NCBI RefSeq assembly: GCF_014199215.1
Contig: NZ_JACIJC010000002.1
Span: forward strand, 62,001-126,000
DNA from: Sphingobium boeckii
Lineage (GTDB): Bacteria; Pseudomonadota; Alphaproteobacteria; Sphingomonadales; Sphingomonadaceae
Direction: 5' to 3'
DNA: 64,000 nucleotides
Part shown: positions 29,026 through 39,288 of the stretch, piece by piece
How positions within the stretch are numbered: the stretch's first letter is position 1
How the letters are laid out: each line of letters starts with the position of its first letter
Program-made: the position numbers and the translations under genes
Notes under the pieces: model-generated
What the model was told of the DNA's origin: nothing
Databases searched by the model: none
The model's input: the letters and a program-made list of their open reading frames with translations, nothing else

Positions 29026-30222
29026 TTAGCTTTCGAGCGCCTTAACGCCGGGCAATTCCTTGCCCTCCATCCATTCGAGGAAAGCGCCGCCCGCGGTGGA
29101 GACGAAGGTGAAATCGCCCGCCACGCCCGCATGATTGAGCGCGGCGACGGTATCGCCACCCCCGGCCACCGATACCAGCGAACCATCCTTGGTCAGCGCC
29201 GCCGCCGTTTTCGCGAGCGCGACCGTGGCCGCATCGAACGGCGTCATCTCGAACGCGCCCATCGGCCCGTTCCACACCAGGGTGCGGCAATTCTTGAGCA
29301 CATCGGCCAGCGCCTCGACGGCAGCCGGGCCGACATCGAGGATCATCTCGTCCGCGGCCACTTCATGCACGTTCACGGTGCGCGTGGGCGGATTGGACCG
29401 GAACTCCTTGGCCACCACCACGTCATAGGGCAGATGCACGGTGCATCCGGCGCGATCGGCGGCGTCCAAAATGCCCTCTGCGGTCTCGGCCAGATCATGT
29501 TCGCAGAGCGACTTGCCCACATCCACGCCGCGCGCGGCCAGGAATGTGTTGGCCATGCCGCCGCCGATGATCAGATGATCCACTTTGGTCACCAGATGCG
29601 TCAAAACATCGAGCTTGCTCGACACCTTGGCCCCGCCGACCACGGCCGCCACGGGATGCTCTGGATTGCCCAGCGCCTTTTCAAGCGCCTGCAATTCCGC
29701 CTCCATCGCGCGCCCCGCAAAGGCGGGCAGCAAGCGCGCGAGGCCTTCGGTGGATACATGCGCGCGATGCGCCGCGGAAAAGGCGTCGTTCACATAATAA
29801 TCGCCGAGCAGGGCGATTCCGGCGGCCAGCGTCGGATCATTCTTCTCTTCGCCGGCATGAAAGCGCGTGTTTTCCAGCACCGCGATCTCGCCGGGCTGCA
29901 TCGCGGCGATCGCGGTTTCTGCGACTTCGCCCTGGCAATCGCGCACGAACAGGACGTTACGGCCCAATACCGCAGCATAAGGCTCGGTCACCATCGCCAG
30001 CGACATCGCTGCATTCGGCGCGCCCTTGGGGCGTCCGAAATGCGCCAGGATCAGGACGATCGCCCCGCGATCGGCAAGCTCGGTCACCGTGGCGAGCGTA
30101 GCGCGCAGCCGCGTATCGTCGGTCACCTTGCCATCCGCCATCGGCACGTTCAGATCCTCGCGGACCAGCACGCGCTTGCCCGTGAGATCGCCCATATCGT
30201 CCAGTGTCTTGAAGCCGCTCAC
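29026..30222 (-). CDS. pgk: Phosphoglycerate kinase
   Basis: The product has 398 residues and makes ATP from 1,3-bisphosphoglycerate. Family marks are [11 protein letters not shown] at the N-terminus, [12 protein letters not shown] in the middle, and GGGDTVAAL near the end. The GTG start (30222) overlaps the stop of the MOSC gene (GTGA). It is encoded with aldolase, gap and tkt on the same strand. Confidence 0.97.
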   Translation of the reverse strand: MSGFKTLDDMGDLTGKRVLVREDLNVPMADGKVTDDTRLRATLATVTELADRGAIVLILAHFGRPKGAPNAAMSLAMVTEPYAAVLGRNVLFVRDCQGEVAETAIAAMQPGEIAVLENTRFHAGEEKNDPTLAAGIALLGDYYVNDAFSAAHRAHVSTEGLARLLPAFAGRAMEAELQALEKALGNPEHPVAAVVGGAKVSSKLDVLTHLVTKVDHLIIGGGMANTFLAARGVDVGKSLCEHDLAETAEGILDAADRAGCTVHLPYDVVVAKEFRSNPPTRTVNVHEVAADEMILDVGPAAVEALADVLKNCRTLVWNGPMGAFEMTPFDAATVALAKTAAALTKDGSLVSVAGGGDTVAALNHAGVAGDFTFVSTAGGAFLEWMEGKELPGVKALES

Positions 30223-30695
30223 GCCTGTTCCTCTATCTTCACGCCGTCACCCAATGCGATCTCGCCTCCAGCGATCACGCGGCACAACAGACCGCCACGC
30301 CATTCCGGCGTCAAAGCGGCCTTCAGCCCCGGCGCAATCTCCTCCATCCGGCTGCACGGATCGCATTCGCCCGTCACCTGCAATGCGACGGACGATCCCA
30401 AATGCAGGATCGTCCCCGGTTTATGCGGCAAAGCGACATGTTCGGTCAGCAGATTGACCCGCCGTATCCACCAGTCGAGATCGTCGCGGCCCAGATCGGT
30501 CATCGCCTGTTCCCATCCCTCGCGGGACATGATCGTCACCTGACGCTTGCCGCGCCCACCGGGCTTCACCGCCCCCCGGAAATCGCCGGAAACGCCCGCT
30601 TCGATCGAGACATGGACATGATCCAGAATCTCGATCGGCCCCCGCGGACGTCCGTGCCGGGCAATGCCGATCAGGCGGCCATCCATTAACCGCAC
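30219..30695 (-). CDS. MOSC domain-containing protein
   Basis: The product has 158 residues and a MOSC fold. The conserved [13 protein letters not shown]-like segment (35-47) and the Cys loop GECDPCSRM (109-117, probable sulfur-carrying Cys) are visible. Related proteins handle sulfur or molybdenum cofactor, as in YiiM. It overlaps pgk by four bases, an odd pairing with glycolysis. A second ATG three codons in is possible. Confidence 0.88.
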   Translation of the reverse strand: MRLMDGRLIGIARHGRPRGPIEILDHVHVSIEAGVSGDFRGAVKPGGRGKRQVTIMSREGWEQAMTDLGRDDLDWWIRRVNLLTEHVALPHKPGTILHLGSSVALQVTGECDPCSRMEEIAPGLKAALTPEWRGGLLCRVIAGGEIALGDGVKIEEQA

Positions 30696-30699
30696 TCCA

Positions 30700-30775
30700 C
30701 CGTTTGTCCCGAGCGACGTCGAGGGACGTATGGGTCACGCACCAAAGGTGTCTCGACTGCGCTCGACACAAACGG
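30700..30775. repeat. Family B palindromic repeat, short form
   Basis: Arms CCGTTTGTCCCGAGCGACG and CGACTGCGCTCGACACAAACGG lie between the MOSC gene and gap. Confidence 0.9.
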
Positions 30776-30801
30776 AATAGGGTGCAAAATCAAGGGTTTC
30801 G

Positions 30802-31812
<1,011 letters not shown>

Positions 31813-31830
31813 GTCTTTCTGCTCCTGCTC

Positions 31831-33804
31831 TCAGTTCAAGGCCGCAAGGATCTGCGGCGCAATCTTTTCGGGGGTCAGCCCGAAATGGTCGTAAAGATCG
31901 GGCGCGGGTGCCGAAGCGCCGAAACCGGTCATTCCGAAATTCAGGCCTTTGCGGCCGGTATAGCGTTCCCAGCCCATCGTGATGCCGGCTTCGATCGAAA
32001 CCAGCAGCGCATCATCGGGGAGAACATCATTGCGATAGCTTTCGGGCTGCGCATCGAAATGCGACCAGCTCGGCATAGACACCACATCGGCACCGACGCC
32101 TTGTGCTTCAAGCGCCTTGGCGGTGTTCACCGCGATCTCCACTTCGGAGCCGGTGGCGATCAGCACCACCTTGCGCGCCGCCTGCGCGGTCACGAGGCGA
32201 TACGCCCCCTTGGCGCAGAGGTTTTCGGACACGTCGGTGCGAAGTTGCGGCAGATTCTGGCGGCTGAGAGCCAGCAGCGAGGGACCATCCTGATTTTCAA
32301 GCGACAAGGCCCAGCATTCGGCGGTCTCCACCACATCGCACGGCCGGAAGGTGCTGAGATTGGGCATGACGCGCAAACTCATCAGATGCTCGACCGGCTG
32401 ATGGGTCGGACCATCTTCGCCCAGACCGATCGAATCATGCGTCATCACATAGATCACGCGGGCGCGCTGCAGCGCCGACAGGCGGATCGCCGGGCGGGCA
32501 TAGTCCGAAAAGACCATGAAGGTGCCGCCGAAGGGGATCACGCCGCCGTGCAGCGCCATGCCGTTCATCGCCGCAGACATGCCGAATTCGCGAATGCCGT
32601 AATTGACATAGCGCCCCGCATAATCGTCGCGGGAGAGCACGCTGAGCGATTTGGTCTTGGTGTTGTTCGATCCCGTGAGATCGGCAGAACCACCGATCAT
32701 TTCGGGCAAAGCGGCGGTCAGCACTTCAAGCGCCATTTCGGACGCCTTGCGCGTGGCGACGGTTTTGGGCGAGGCCTGCAGATCGGCGAGATAGGCGTCG
32801 AAGCCTTCAATGCTTGCGGGAAGATCGCCCGCCATCCGGCTGGTGAAATCGGCCGCTACCTTGGCATCCGAGGCTTTCAGCCGCACATCCCATGCGCGAT
32901 GTGCCTCAGCACTGCGCTGCCCGGCGGCGCGCCATTCGGCGGCGATCGCTTCGGGGATTTCGAACGCGGGCGACGTCCAGCCGAGTGCGACGCGGGTTTC
33001 AGAGACGGTTGCCGCCCCAAGCGCCGCGCCATGAACGGCACTGGTGCCTTCCTTGCCGGGCGCGCCCTTGCCGATCACCGTATGACATTGGACCAGCGAC
33101 GGGCGGGGATCGGCCATGGCCTCCTCCATGGCACGCGCGATATCGACGGGATCATGCCCATCGCAGCTCACGACATGCCAGCCGGTCGCCCGGTAACGCG
33201 CCGGGATATCTTCGTTGGACGACAGCGAAACCGCGCCGTCGATGGTGATCTTGTTATCGTCCCACAAGACGATCAGGCGGCCGAGATTGAGATGACCCGC
33301 CAGCCCGATCGCTTCGTGGTTGATGCCTTCCATCAGGCAGCCGTCACCCGCGATCACCCAAATGCGGTGATCAACCAGATCGTCACCGAACACGGCGTTC
33401 AAATGGCGCTCGGCCACGCCCATGCCCACCGCCATCGCCAAGCCCTGACCCAGCGGCCCGGTGGTGCATTCCACCCCGGCCAGCTCGAAATTCTCGGGAT
33501 GCCCGGCACAGGGGCTGCCGAGCTGACGGAAATTGCGGATGTCGTCCATCGTCGGGCGGGCATAGCCCGTCAGGTTCAGCAGCGCGTAAATCAGCATGGA
33601 GCCATGGCCCGCCGAAAGCACGAAACGATCGCGATCCGGCCATTTGGGATCGGCGGGATCGAACTTCAGATAGCGCGTGAAGAGCACCGTCGCCACATCG
33701 GCCATGCCCATCGGCATACCGGGATGCCCGGAATTGGCGGCTTGCACGCCATCCATGGAAAGCGCCCTTATGGCGTTGGCGAGCTCATTGTGGCTTATGG
33801 TCAT
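31831..33804 (-). CDS. tkt: Transketolase
   Basis: The product has 657 residues and is a TPP-dependent two-carbon transferase of the pentose phosphate and Calvin-type carbon shuffle. Seen are the N-terminal SGHPGMPMGMADV, TPP motif AGDGCLMEGINHEA, the pyrimidine-domain segments MTHDSIGLGEDGPTHQP and ATGSEVEIA. It heads the tkt-gap block, with about 150 bp to the divergent small gene. Confidence 0.97.
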   Translation of the reverse strand: MTISHNELANAIRALSMDGVQAANSGHPGMPMGMADVATVLFTRYLKFDPADPKWPDRDRFVLSAGHGSMLIYALLNLTGYARPTMDDIRNFRQLGSPCAGHPENFELAGVECTTGPLGQGLAMAVGMGVAERHLNAVFGDDLVDHRIWVIAGDGCLMEGINHEAIGLAGHLNLGRLIVLWDDNKITIDGAVSLSSNEDIPARYRATGWHVVSCDGHDPVDIARAMEEAMADPRPSLVQCHTVIGKGAPGKEGTSAVHGAALGAATVSETRVALGWTSPAFEIPEAIAAEWRAAGQRSAEAHRAWDVRLKASDAKVAADFTSRMAGDLPASIEGFDAYLADLQASPKTVATRKASEMALEVLTAALPEMIGGSADLTGSNNTKTKSLSVLSRDDYAGRYVNYGIREFGMSAAMNGMALHGGVIPFGGTFMVFSDYARPAIRLSALQRARVIYVMTHDSIGLGEDGPTHQPVEHLMSLRVMPNLSTFRPCDVVETAECWALSLENQDGPSLLALSRQNLPQLRTDVSENLCAKGAYRLVTAQAARKVVLIATGSEVEIAVNTAKALEAQGVGADVVSMPSWSHFDAQPESYRNDVLPDDALLVSIEAGITMGWERYTGRKGLNFGMTGFGASAPAPDLYDHFGLTPEKIAPQILAALN

Positions 33805-33955
33805 GCTGTTCCCGAACAGGCGTCATCAGGCTGGGCGCGGGCACGAGTCGCCGCGCGCGGTTTCCTTGACCGCTGGGGGCCGGGGCGTCAACCGCGGTAA
33901 CCGTCACAATTGCTTAATGCTTGCTCATGGCGAGACACCTGCTATTTCACACAAT

Positions 33956-34168
33956 ATGTCAGAAGACCGGCTTATCCTCGCCATCGGGCGCCTGGAACGG
34001 GCATTGGCGCGGGTGGAAAACGCGGCTCAGAAATCGCCTGCGTCCACCCCCGCTGCAAACAATGAAACACAGGCGGCATGGGATGCGCTTTCGACGCGGC
34101 ATGACCGGCTGAAGCAACAGGTTGAGGGTGCGATTGCCGCTCTGGACGGGATCATCGCGAAAGGCTGA
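33956..34168 (+). CDS. Small coiled-coil protein upstream of zapA
   Basis: The product has 70 residues, starting at 33956. Heptad-like DRLILAIGRLERALARVE and a second helix with DRLKQQVEGAIAALDG suggest a short coiled coil. It sits five bases before zapA, a position where small coiled-coil genes are common in alphaproteobacteria, so a cell-division link is plausible but unproven. Confidence 0.7.
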   Translation: MSEDRLILAIGRLERALARVENAAQKSPASTPAANNETQAAWDALSTRHDRLKQQVEGAIAALDGIIAKG

Positions 34169-34173
34169 ATATC

Positions 34174-34503
34174 ATGGCTGAAGTCCTGGTCGAAGTGGCT
34201 GGCCGCTCCTATCCGGTCAATTGCCGCGATGGCGAAGAGAATCATCTGCGCGTGATCGCAAGCCTGGTCGATGCGAAGGCCAAGGATATCCAGCGCGCCG
34301 TAGGCGGCGTGAACGAGACGCGGCAGATGCTGCTCGCGGCGCTTTTGCTCGCCGATGAACTCAATGAAGTGCGCGCCGAGGCACCCGCCGCGCCCGCCAT
34401 CGCGCCCGATCCGGCGGCGGACATGGCCCCGATGCTTGAAAAATTGGCCGCGCGCGTCGAATCCCTGGCGGACAGGCTTGAGACTGCGGACACAAATGCC
34501 TAG
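34174..34503 (+). CDS. zapA: Cell division protein ZapA
   Basis: The product has 109 residues. The N-terminal half EVLVEVAGRSYPVNCRDGEE with LRVIASLVDAK matches ZapA, which bundles FtsZ filaments. The C-terminal part is Ala/Pro-rich followed by a Leu-heptad helix (LEKLAARVESLADRLE). It is followed by a 6S-like RNA, the arrangement known from many proteobacteria. Confidence 0.9.
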   Translation: MAEVLVEVAGRSYPVNCRDGEENHLRVIASLVDAKAKDIQRAVGGVNETRQMLLAALLLADELNEVRAEAPAAPAIAPDPAADMAPMLEKLAARVESLADRLETADTNA

Positions 34504-34510
34504 ATTGGGC

Positions 34511-34670
34511 ATGGCGGGTTCTGCCCGGTACGAGCCATGAAAATCCCTGAGGCGATTCACTTTCCGAGGGGGCTGTCCCTGTCTGGACCCTGGTCCGGTG
34601 CATATGGTCCCCACCTGACGTTACTGGCGTCAGAGGATATTCCGGCAAACGGCCATGGCGGTCCCGCCAC
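34511..34670 (+). ncRNA. ssrS: 6S RNA
   Basis: The gap between zapA and the 5-formyl-THF cyclo-ligase gene is the classic location of 6S RNA. The closing stem is GGCGGG (34513-34518) with CCCGCC (34663-34668). Inside lie the TCCCTGAGGCGATTCA-type left arm, a CTGACG...CGTCAG hairpin at about 34614-34633, and a GGCCATGG-type right arm. 6S RNA mimics an open promoter and sequesters sigma70 RNA polymerase. The ends are approximate. Confidence 0.7.
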
Positions 34671-34687
34671 CCTCCCGGCCTGATCCG

Positions 34688-35248
34688 ATGAACAAGGCGG
34701 CGCTGCGCACCCGGTTGCGCGCCACGCGGGCTGCTTTCGTCTCGCACATGCACCCGGACGATATCGCGCGCCACGCGATGGCCGTCGCCGCACGCTTGAT
34801 CCCGATTTTGCAAACAGCGCGTTGCGTGGGCGGCTATGCCCCGCTCGGCAACGAATTCCCGATCCTGCCCGCGCTGGAGCAGGCGGCATCACGCGGCATC
34901 GCCACCGCCCTGCCCCATGTCACGCACCGGGATAGGCCGATGGACTTCCGCACATGGACGCCCGGCACCGTGCTGGAGAAGGGCTGTTTCGGGCTCCCCC
35001 AACCCGACACCGGATTGCCGATCGTGCCAGACGTCATTCTCACCCCCTTGCTCGGCTTCGACCGCGCGTTGCAGCGCATCGGCCAGGGGGCGGGCTTTTA
35101 CGACCGCTGGCTGTCCGCCCATCCCGCATCCATCTGCGTCGGAATCGCCTGGAGTGTGCAAGAGGTGCCCCAAATCCCGGTTGACGCATGGGACATGCCG
35201 CTCCACGCCATCGTCACCGAAAAAGAGTGGATAGGACCATCATCGTGA
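34688..35248 (+). CDS. fau: 5-formyltetrahydrofolate cyclo-ligase
   Basis: The product has 186 residues and converts 5-formyl-THF to 5,10-methenyl-THF. The family marks GYAPLGNEFPILP and LTPLLGFDRALQRIGQGAGFYDR are clear. The start MNKAALRTRLRA at 34688 fits the family; a longer frame would enter the 6S RNA. In E. coli this gene (ygfA) is also downstream of ssrS. Confidence 0.93.
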   Translation: MNKAALRTRLRATRAAFVSHMHPDDIARHAMAVAARLIPILQTARCVGGYAPLGNEFPILPALEQAASRGIATALPHVTHRDRPMDFRTWTPGTVLEKGCFGLPQPDTGLPIVPDVILTPLLGFDRALQRIGQGAGFYDRWLSAHPASICVGIAWSVQEVPQIPVDAWDMPLHAIVTEKEWIGPSS

Positions 35249-35463
35249 GCCCAAGCCCAAGCTGGCGCAAACCAATAGGCATGTTGGCCATCATGCTGAT
35301 GATCACGATCTGGTGCGTGCTCGCCGTATCGCTGATCGACGCCCTCGCCCTGCCCATCCTGGCCCAGGCCGCCGCCTATCTCGCCGCCGGCATCCTCTGG
35401 CTCTGGCTCTTCCCGATGAAACGATTGCTCCGCTGGATGGAATTGGGAAAGTGGCGGGTATGA
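35245..35463 (+). CDS. DUF2842 small membrane protein
   Basis: The product has 72 residues and two hydrophobic helices (about 8-27 and 33-52), ending in a basic tail. It matches the DUF2842 pattern. The GTG start at 35245 overlaps the preceding stop (GTGA), with AGGA in front. The 3' end overlaps the acyltransferase start (ATGA). Function unknown. Confidence 0.8.
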   Translation: MSPSPSWRKPIGMLAIMLMITIWCVLAVSLIDALALPILAQAAAYLAAGILWLWLFPMKRLLRWMELGKWRV

Positions 35464-36629
35464 GTGCGGACACTTCATCCGTAGAGGCCGTCCGTCCGGC
35501 GCGGCTTGCGCATATTCATTCGCACACGGGGCTGCGTGGTTTGGCTTCGCTACTTGTGGTAGCTTATCATCTGCAATTCGGCGAGGGTTACCGCTTTCCG
35601 TTCGAGGGTTCTGATACCTTTTTCGGGAGAGGCTACCTTTGGGTTGATCTCTTTTTCGTCCTGAGCGGTTTCATCATCAGCTACACTGCGAATGCCGAGC
35701 GGGACCTCGGGTTTTCATGGCCGGAAGCAAGGCACTTCATGCGACAGCGCATAGCCCGCATCTATCCGTTACACATATTCTGCCTTGCTTATCTCGTGGC
35801 CTATTTTGGATTGGTAACGCTCGCTTTCTTGGCAGCAGGAAAGAACGCGGATGCCGGATGGTGGGCACCCGAGAATTTGAAGGCGCTGGGCGCTCAAATT
35901 CTGCTTCTCCAATCCTGGGGACCACCCGAATGGGTAGCCTGGAATATCCCTTCTTGGTCAATCAGCGCCGAGATCTTCGCCTATTTCATGTTTCTGCCGC
36001 TAGTATGGTTGCATGGCCGGTCGCGCCCGATCGGTATGCTGATCCTTATAGGCGTTCCAACTGCTTTTTATCTCTGGATAGGCCAATCGACCGGCGACCT
36101 GGACATCGTTTCAGGATTGGCACCATTACGTTGCCTGGCCGGTTTTTGCCTTGGCATGGTGATCTATTATGCGCGTCGGATTTGCGATCGCATGTCAGCA
36201 TCGACCTTATCTATTGTACAGATCATATCACTTGCTGCCATTGTTTCCGGACTGGTCTGGGATTGTAATGACATAGCATTCATCCTGCCATTCTGCGCGC
36301 TTGTGTTATCGACATGCACAGATCGCGGCATAGCTTCGCATATGCTGAGCAGCGCACCTATTCAGACGCTAGGGAATATTTCGTACTCGATGTATCTCAA
36401 TCACGTCCCCATAATCATGATCCTGAGCTTTTTCTGGATCAGATTGGCGGATCGCCTGCCCATGATCCCGGAACCTTTCCTGAGAATTGCGTTCCTACTG
36501 ATTGTTTTTGCTTCCCTCATCGTGATCTCTCTGGGAACGCTCAAATATGTGGAAAGGCCCGCCCGCAGCTATTTGATGCGAAAGGGCACACTGCAAAAAT
36601 CGGTCGAAACCCAGGCATATTCAAACTAA
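35460..36629 (+). CDS. Acyltransferase 3 family membrane protein
   Basis: The product has 389 residues and about ten membrane helices, of the OafA/YrhL type that O-acetylates polysaccharide or lipid. Present are the RGLASLLVVAYHLQF segment with the catalytic His near residue 35 and LWVDLFFVLSGFIIS. Base composition is visibly AT-richer than its neighbours, as often seen for surface-sugar genes. It ends one base before the convergent oxygenase. Confidence 0.92.
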   Translation: MSADTSSVEAVRPARLAHIHSHTGLRGLASLLVVAYHLQFGEGYRFPFEGSDTFFGRGYLWVDLFFVLSGFIISYTANAERDLGFSWPEARHFMRQRIARIYPLHIFCLAYLVAYFGLVTLAFLAAGKNADAGWWAPENLKALGAQILLLQSWGPPEWVAWNIPSWSISAEIFAYFMFLPLVWLHGRSRPIGMLILIGVPTAFYLWIGQSTGDLDIVSGLAPLRCLAGFCLGMVIYYARRICDRMSASTLSIVQIISLAAIVSGLVWDCNDIAFILPFCALVLSTCTDRGIASHMLSSAPIQTLGNISYSMYLNHVPIIMILSFFWIRLADRLPMIPEPFLRIAFLLIVFASLIVISLGTLKYVERPARSYLMRKGTLQKSVETQAYSN

Positions 36630-36630
36630 C

Positions 36631-37470
36631 TCAACCAAACGGATTGATCCGCTTCGCATAGCGCTGCAGGCGGCGCGGTACCCAGTCCGCAATGAAATGC
36701 CCGCTTTTGACGCCCCAGTCGGTCTTGTCGGCGCTGCCGGGGCGCGTCTGGAAGGTGGTGGTGCGGATCGGGATCGCCGTCTGCCCGTCGCCCAGCGCGG
36801 TGTAATAATAGGTCGCGATGGAACGGCGGTCACGCTCTGGCGGGCACGACAGCGGATCGGGATGGCCGTGAAAGCTGTCCAGCGACGTATTGAACACCAC
36901 CGCCCGTCCCAGCAGCGGCGCGACGGACTTTTCACAGCCCTTCATCTCGCGATCCCATAGTTCGAGCTTGCCGCCATAGGCATCCGGCCAATCCTCGTTG
37001 AGATAGACCAGCAGATTGAGGCGGCGCTCCATCTTCATTTCGCCATGCACGTTGAAATCGGCGTGCACGCTCAGATGCCCGCCCCGCCGCGTCAAATGCA
37101 GGCCGCCCCCGGCATAATAGGGGTCGGACACCAGTCCCGTGATTCCCGTCATCTCCTCCAGGAAACCCAGAAACGCCCGCCCATTGAGTTCGGCCAGCAG
37201 ATTGCGCGTCTGTCCGCTGGGCACTTCTTCGGGGTGGAACTGGAATTTGAACCGCTCCTGATCGCGGTCGAAGAAGGTCTTGTCATCCGTCGCGGGATAA
37301 TGCGCGGCCACATCCCGCAGCACATCCGCATCCAGGAGATCATCGATCACCACATGCGGGAATGGCGATGCCGTTTGATAACTCGCAGCCAGCGCTTTGC
37401 CTGCAGCGCGGCATTCCGCTTCGTCGAAATGCAGGAAACCATCAATCGAATGCAGTTGAAGAACGCTCAT
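36631..37470 (-). CDS. 2OG-Fe(II) oxygenase
   Basis: The product has 279 residues with a jelly-roll dioxygenase core. Fe ligands are seen as HxD in LSVHADFNVH (about 133-142) and a distal His in DSFHGHPDPL. The 2-oxoglutarate Arg follows in RRSIATYY. It resembles prolyl-4-hydroxylase-type enzymes that act on proteins. The substrate is unknown. It converges with the acyltransferase and starts near tRNA-Asp. Confidence 0.9.
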   Translation of the reverse strand: MSVLQLHSIDGFLHFDEAECRAAGKALAASYQTASPFPHVVIDDLLDADVLRDVAAHYPATDDKTFFDRDQERFKFQFHPEEVPSGQTRNLLAELNGRAFLGFLEEMTGITGLVSDPYYAGGGLHLTRRGGHLSVHADFNVHGEMKMERRLNLLVYLNEDWPDAYGGKLELWDREMKGCEKSVAPLLGRAVVFNTSLDSFHGHPDPLSCPPERDRRSIATYYYTALGDGQTAIPIRTTTFQTRPGSADKTDWGVKSGHFIADWVPRRLQRYAKRINPFG

Positions 37471-37598
37471 CTTGCCCCCAGGCCGGTACGATCCGCCGAT
37501 TCGGAAATCACCTATAACATCGCGCGACCATTGGAGGCGAGAAGGTCAATTTTCTGATAAGGCGCAAAGCCTTGGGGGAGTATCATCGCGCTTCCAAA

Positions 37599-37620
37599 CC
37601 ATCCTCCGAAATGCGGAGGA

Positions 37621-37623
<3 letters not shown>
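37599..37623 (-). terminator. Hairpin at the tRNA-Asp 3' end
   Basis: CCATCCTCCG and CGGAGGATGG form a 10-bp perfect stem with a five-base loop. It begins at the CCA of tRNA-Asp and is followed on the minus strand by TTTGG. It is a likely terminator or processing signal, lacking a long T-run. Confidence 0.55.
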
Positions 37624-37697
<74 letters not shown>

Positions 37698-37740
37698 TCT
37701 CGCGGTGAGGCGTGGCAGTTAGTTGAGGGTTGCCAAGCTG

Positions 37741-38964
37741 TCAAGCGGCCCGCGCGGGTCCAGGTGAAACTTCCTGCACAACCTCGTCATCGATATGAGT
37801 CAGCGTGCCTTCCTCGAACAGGAAACCCGCGATATCCGGCTTGCCGGCGGCCGCCATCACGGTGCGGATGATGATGGTGAGCGGTACGGCGAGAAGCGCT
37901 CCGGGCGTGCCCCAAATCCAGCCCCAGAAGCTCAAGGAGATCAGAATCAGCAACGGATTGATCGTCAGCCGCCGTCCGACGATGGTCGGCGTGATCAGAT
38001 TCGCCTCGATCAAATGAAAAATAATCTGGACGATCGCAGGCAGCAGCGCGACCCACAGATCCTGAAAGGTCATCAACCCGCCCATGGCGAGCAGGATCGC
38101 AGCGAGAATCGGCCCCAGATAGGGAATGTAGTTGAGAATCGCGACGATGCCCCCCCACATCAGCGGCGATGGCATTCCTAGCAATTGCAGCGCCGCCGCC
38201 ACCGCGAGGCCCAGACACAGATTGATCGCGGTGATCGTACCGAGATAGGCCGAGGTGGCATCCACCACATTCTGGATCACCCGCGCGGTTGCCATCGCGC
38301 CATCGAAGCTGCTCCGCCCCGTGATCGTATGCTCGCGCAGGCGGGTCCATCCGGCGAGAAAGAAATAGATCAGCAGAATCGCGAAAAACATCTGGATCAG
38401 CGCATAAGGCGCTGAGGTGGCCACCAGATCGAGCAGCGAGCTGGGCGCAGCGACCGCCACCGTCTGCGCCGCGGCGACCGGGCCGCTGGCGATCATCGCG
38501 ATGCTGTCGTCGATGAATTTCTGCAGATTGGCATAGAAATCGATGACCGGCGCGAGATTGGCCTGGATCAGCCCGATCCGCTCCGGCAGCACGCGAAACC
38601 ATTCCGCCGCCGGGACCACGATCGAGACCAGCACCAGATTGATGACGACCAGGAAAATCAGCACGCACAGGAACGCCGCGGCAGGCGCGGGAATGCGCCG
38701 GCGCTGCAGCCATTCAAGCCCCGGCACCATGGCGATGGCCACGACCAGCGCGGCGGTAACGGGCAGAAAAAACTCCGATCCCGCCCGGAGCGCAAAGGGC
38801 AGCCCCAGCAGCAGCCCGATTCCCGCGAGCAGTGTCAGTGCTGCCAGAAGCCGGTCCCGCCGCAAATCCATCCGGTCATGATGACCATGCGGCGGGTGAA
38901 CGTCCGGCATTGTCGCGGTATCTTCCACGCCTTGCTGGATCGTGAGTGGATCGCTGTCGGCCAT
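37741..38964 (-). CDS. AI-2E family transporter (YdiK/PerM type)
   Basis: The product has 407 residues with eight predicted helices. It shows the family order of two N-terminal helices, a long soluble segment with NLQKFIDDS near the middle, and a C-terminal block with NYIPYLGPILAA and EANLITPTIVGRRLTINPL. The ligand is uncertain; family members export signals or small molecules. The start at 38964 is used; an earlier ATG at 39006 lies within the preceding gap. Confidence 0.92.
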   Translation of the reverse strand: MADSDPLTIQQGVEDTATMPDVHPPHGHHDRMDLRRDRLLAALTLLAGIGLLLGLPFALRAGSEFFLPVTAALVVAIAMVPGLEWLQRRRIPAPAAAFLCVLIFLVVINLVLVSIVVPAAEWFRVLPERIGLIQANLAPVIDFYANLQKFIDDSIAMIASGPVAAAQTVAVAAPSSLLDLVATSAPYALIQMFFAILLIYFFLAGWTRLREHTITGRSSFDGAMATARVIQNVVDATSAYLGTITAINLCLGLAVAAALQLLGMPSPLMWGGIVAILNYIPYLGPILAAILLAMGGLMTFQDLWVALLPAIVQIIFHLIEANLITPTIVGRRLTINPLLILISLSFWGWIWGTPGALLAVPLTIIIRTVMAAAGKPDIAGFLFEEGTLTHIDDEVVQEVSPGPARAA

Positions 38965-39040
38965 ATGTTCCCTGTGATGCGGCTCAAGCCAGTTTGGCCC
39001 GACCATAACAGCTACTATGCCTCACCCCATAATGCGAAAC

Positions 39041-39180
39041 ACCTTCTTCCCCCTCTCTGCCTTCCGGGAGGGGCTGGGGGTGGGCCTTTTTCTTTCTTCC
39101 TGACGAAGAAGGAGAAGAAGAAAAACCACACACAACCCCTCCACCAAGGCTTGGAGCGGAGCGGGAACGAGAAGAAGCTT
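39041..39180. repeat. Family D repeat, degenerate
   Basis: A left arm with GGGAGGGGCTGGGGGTGGGC is followed by a decayed right half (CACACACAACCCCTCC). Purine-rich AAGAAGGAGAAGAAG separates them. It fills most of the 320-base gap between the transporter and the secreted protein. Nothing else coding is seen there. Confidence 0.65.
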
Positions 39181-39194
39181 TTGCCCGCCCGAAT

Positions 39195-39202
39195 ATGGTT
39201 AA
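39195..39202 (+). promoter_or_regulatory. CtrA-like half-site
   Basis: ATGGTTAA (reverse TTAACCAT) in GGTTAACGGTTTG lies 90 bases before the secreted-protein start. It equals the reported CtrA half-site TTAACCAT. A single half-site is weak evidence. Confidence 0.3.
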
Positions 39203-39288
39203 CGGTTTGTTTGCCATTTGGGCGCATCTCTCGGTTCAGGGGGCGGAGGGTTTTTCCGCGATCGGAACTGAAAGCGGACGACCAAGTC

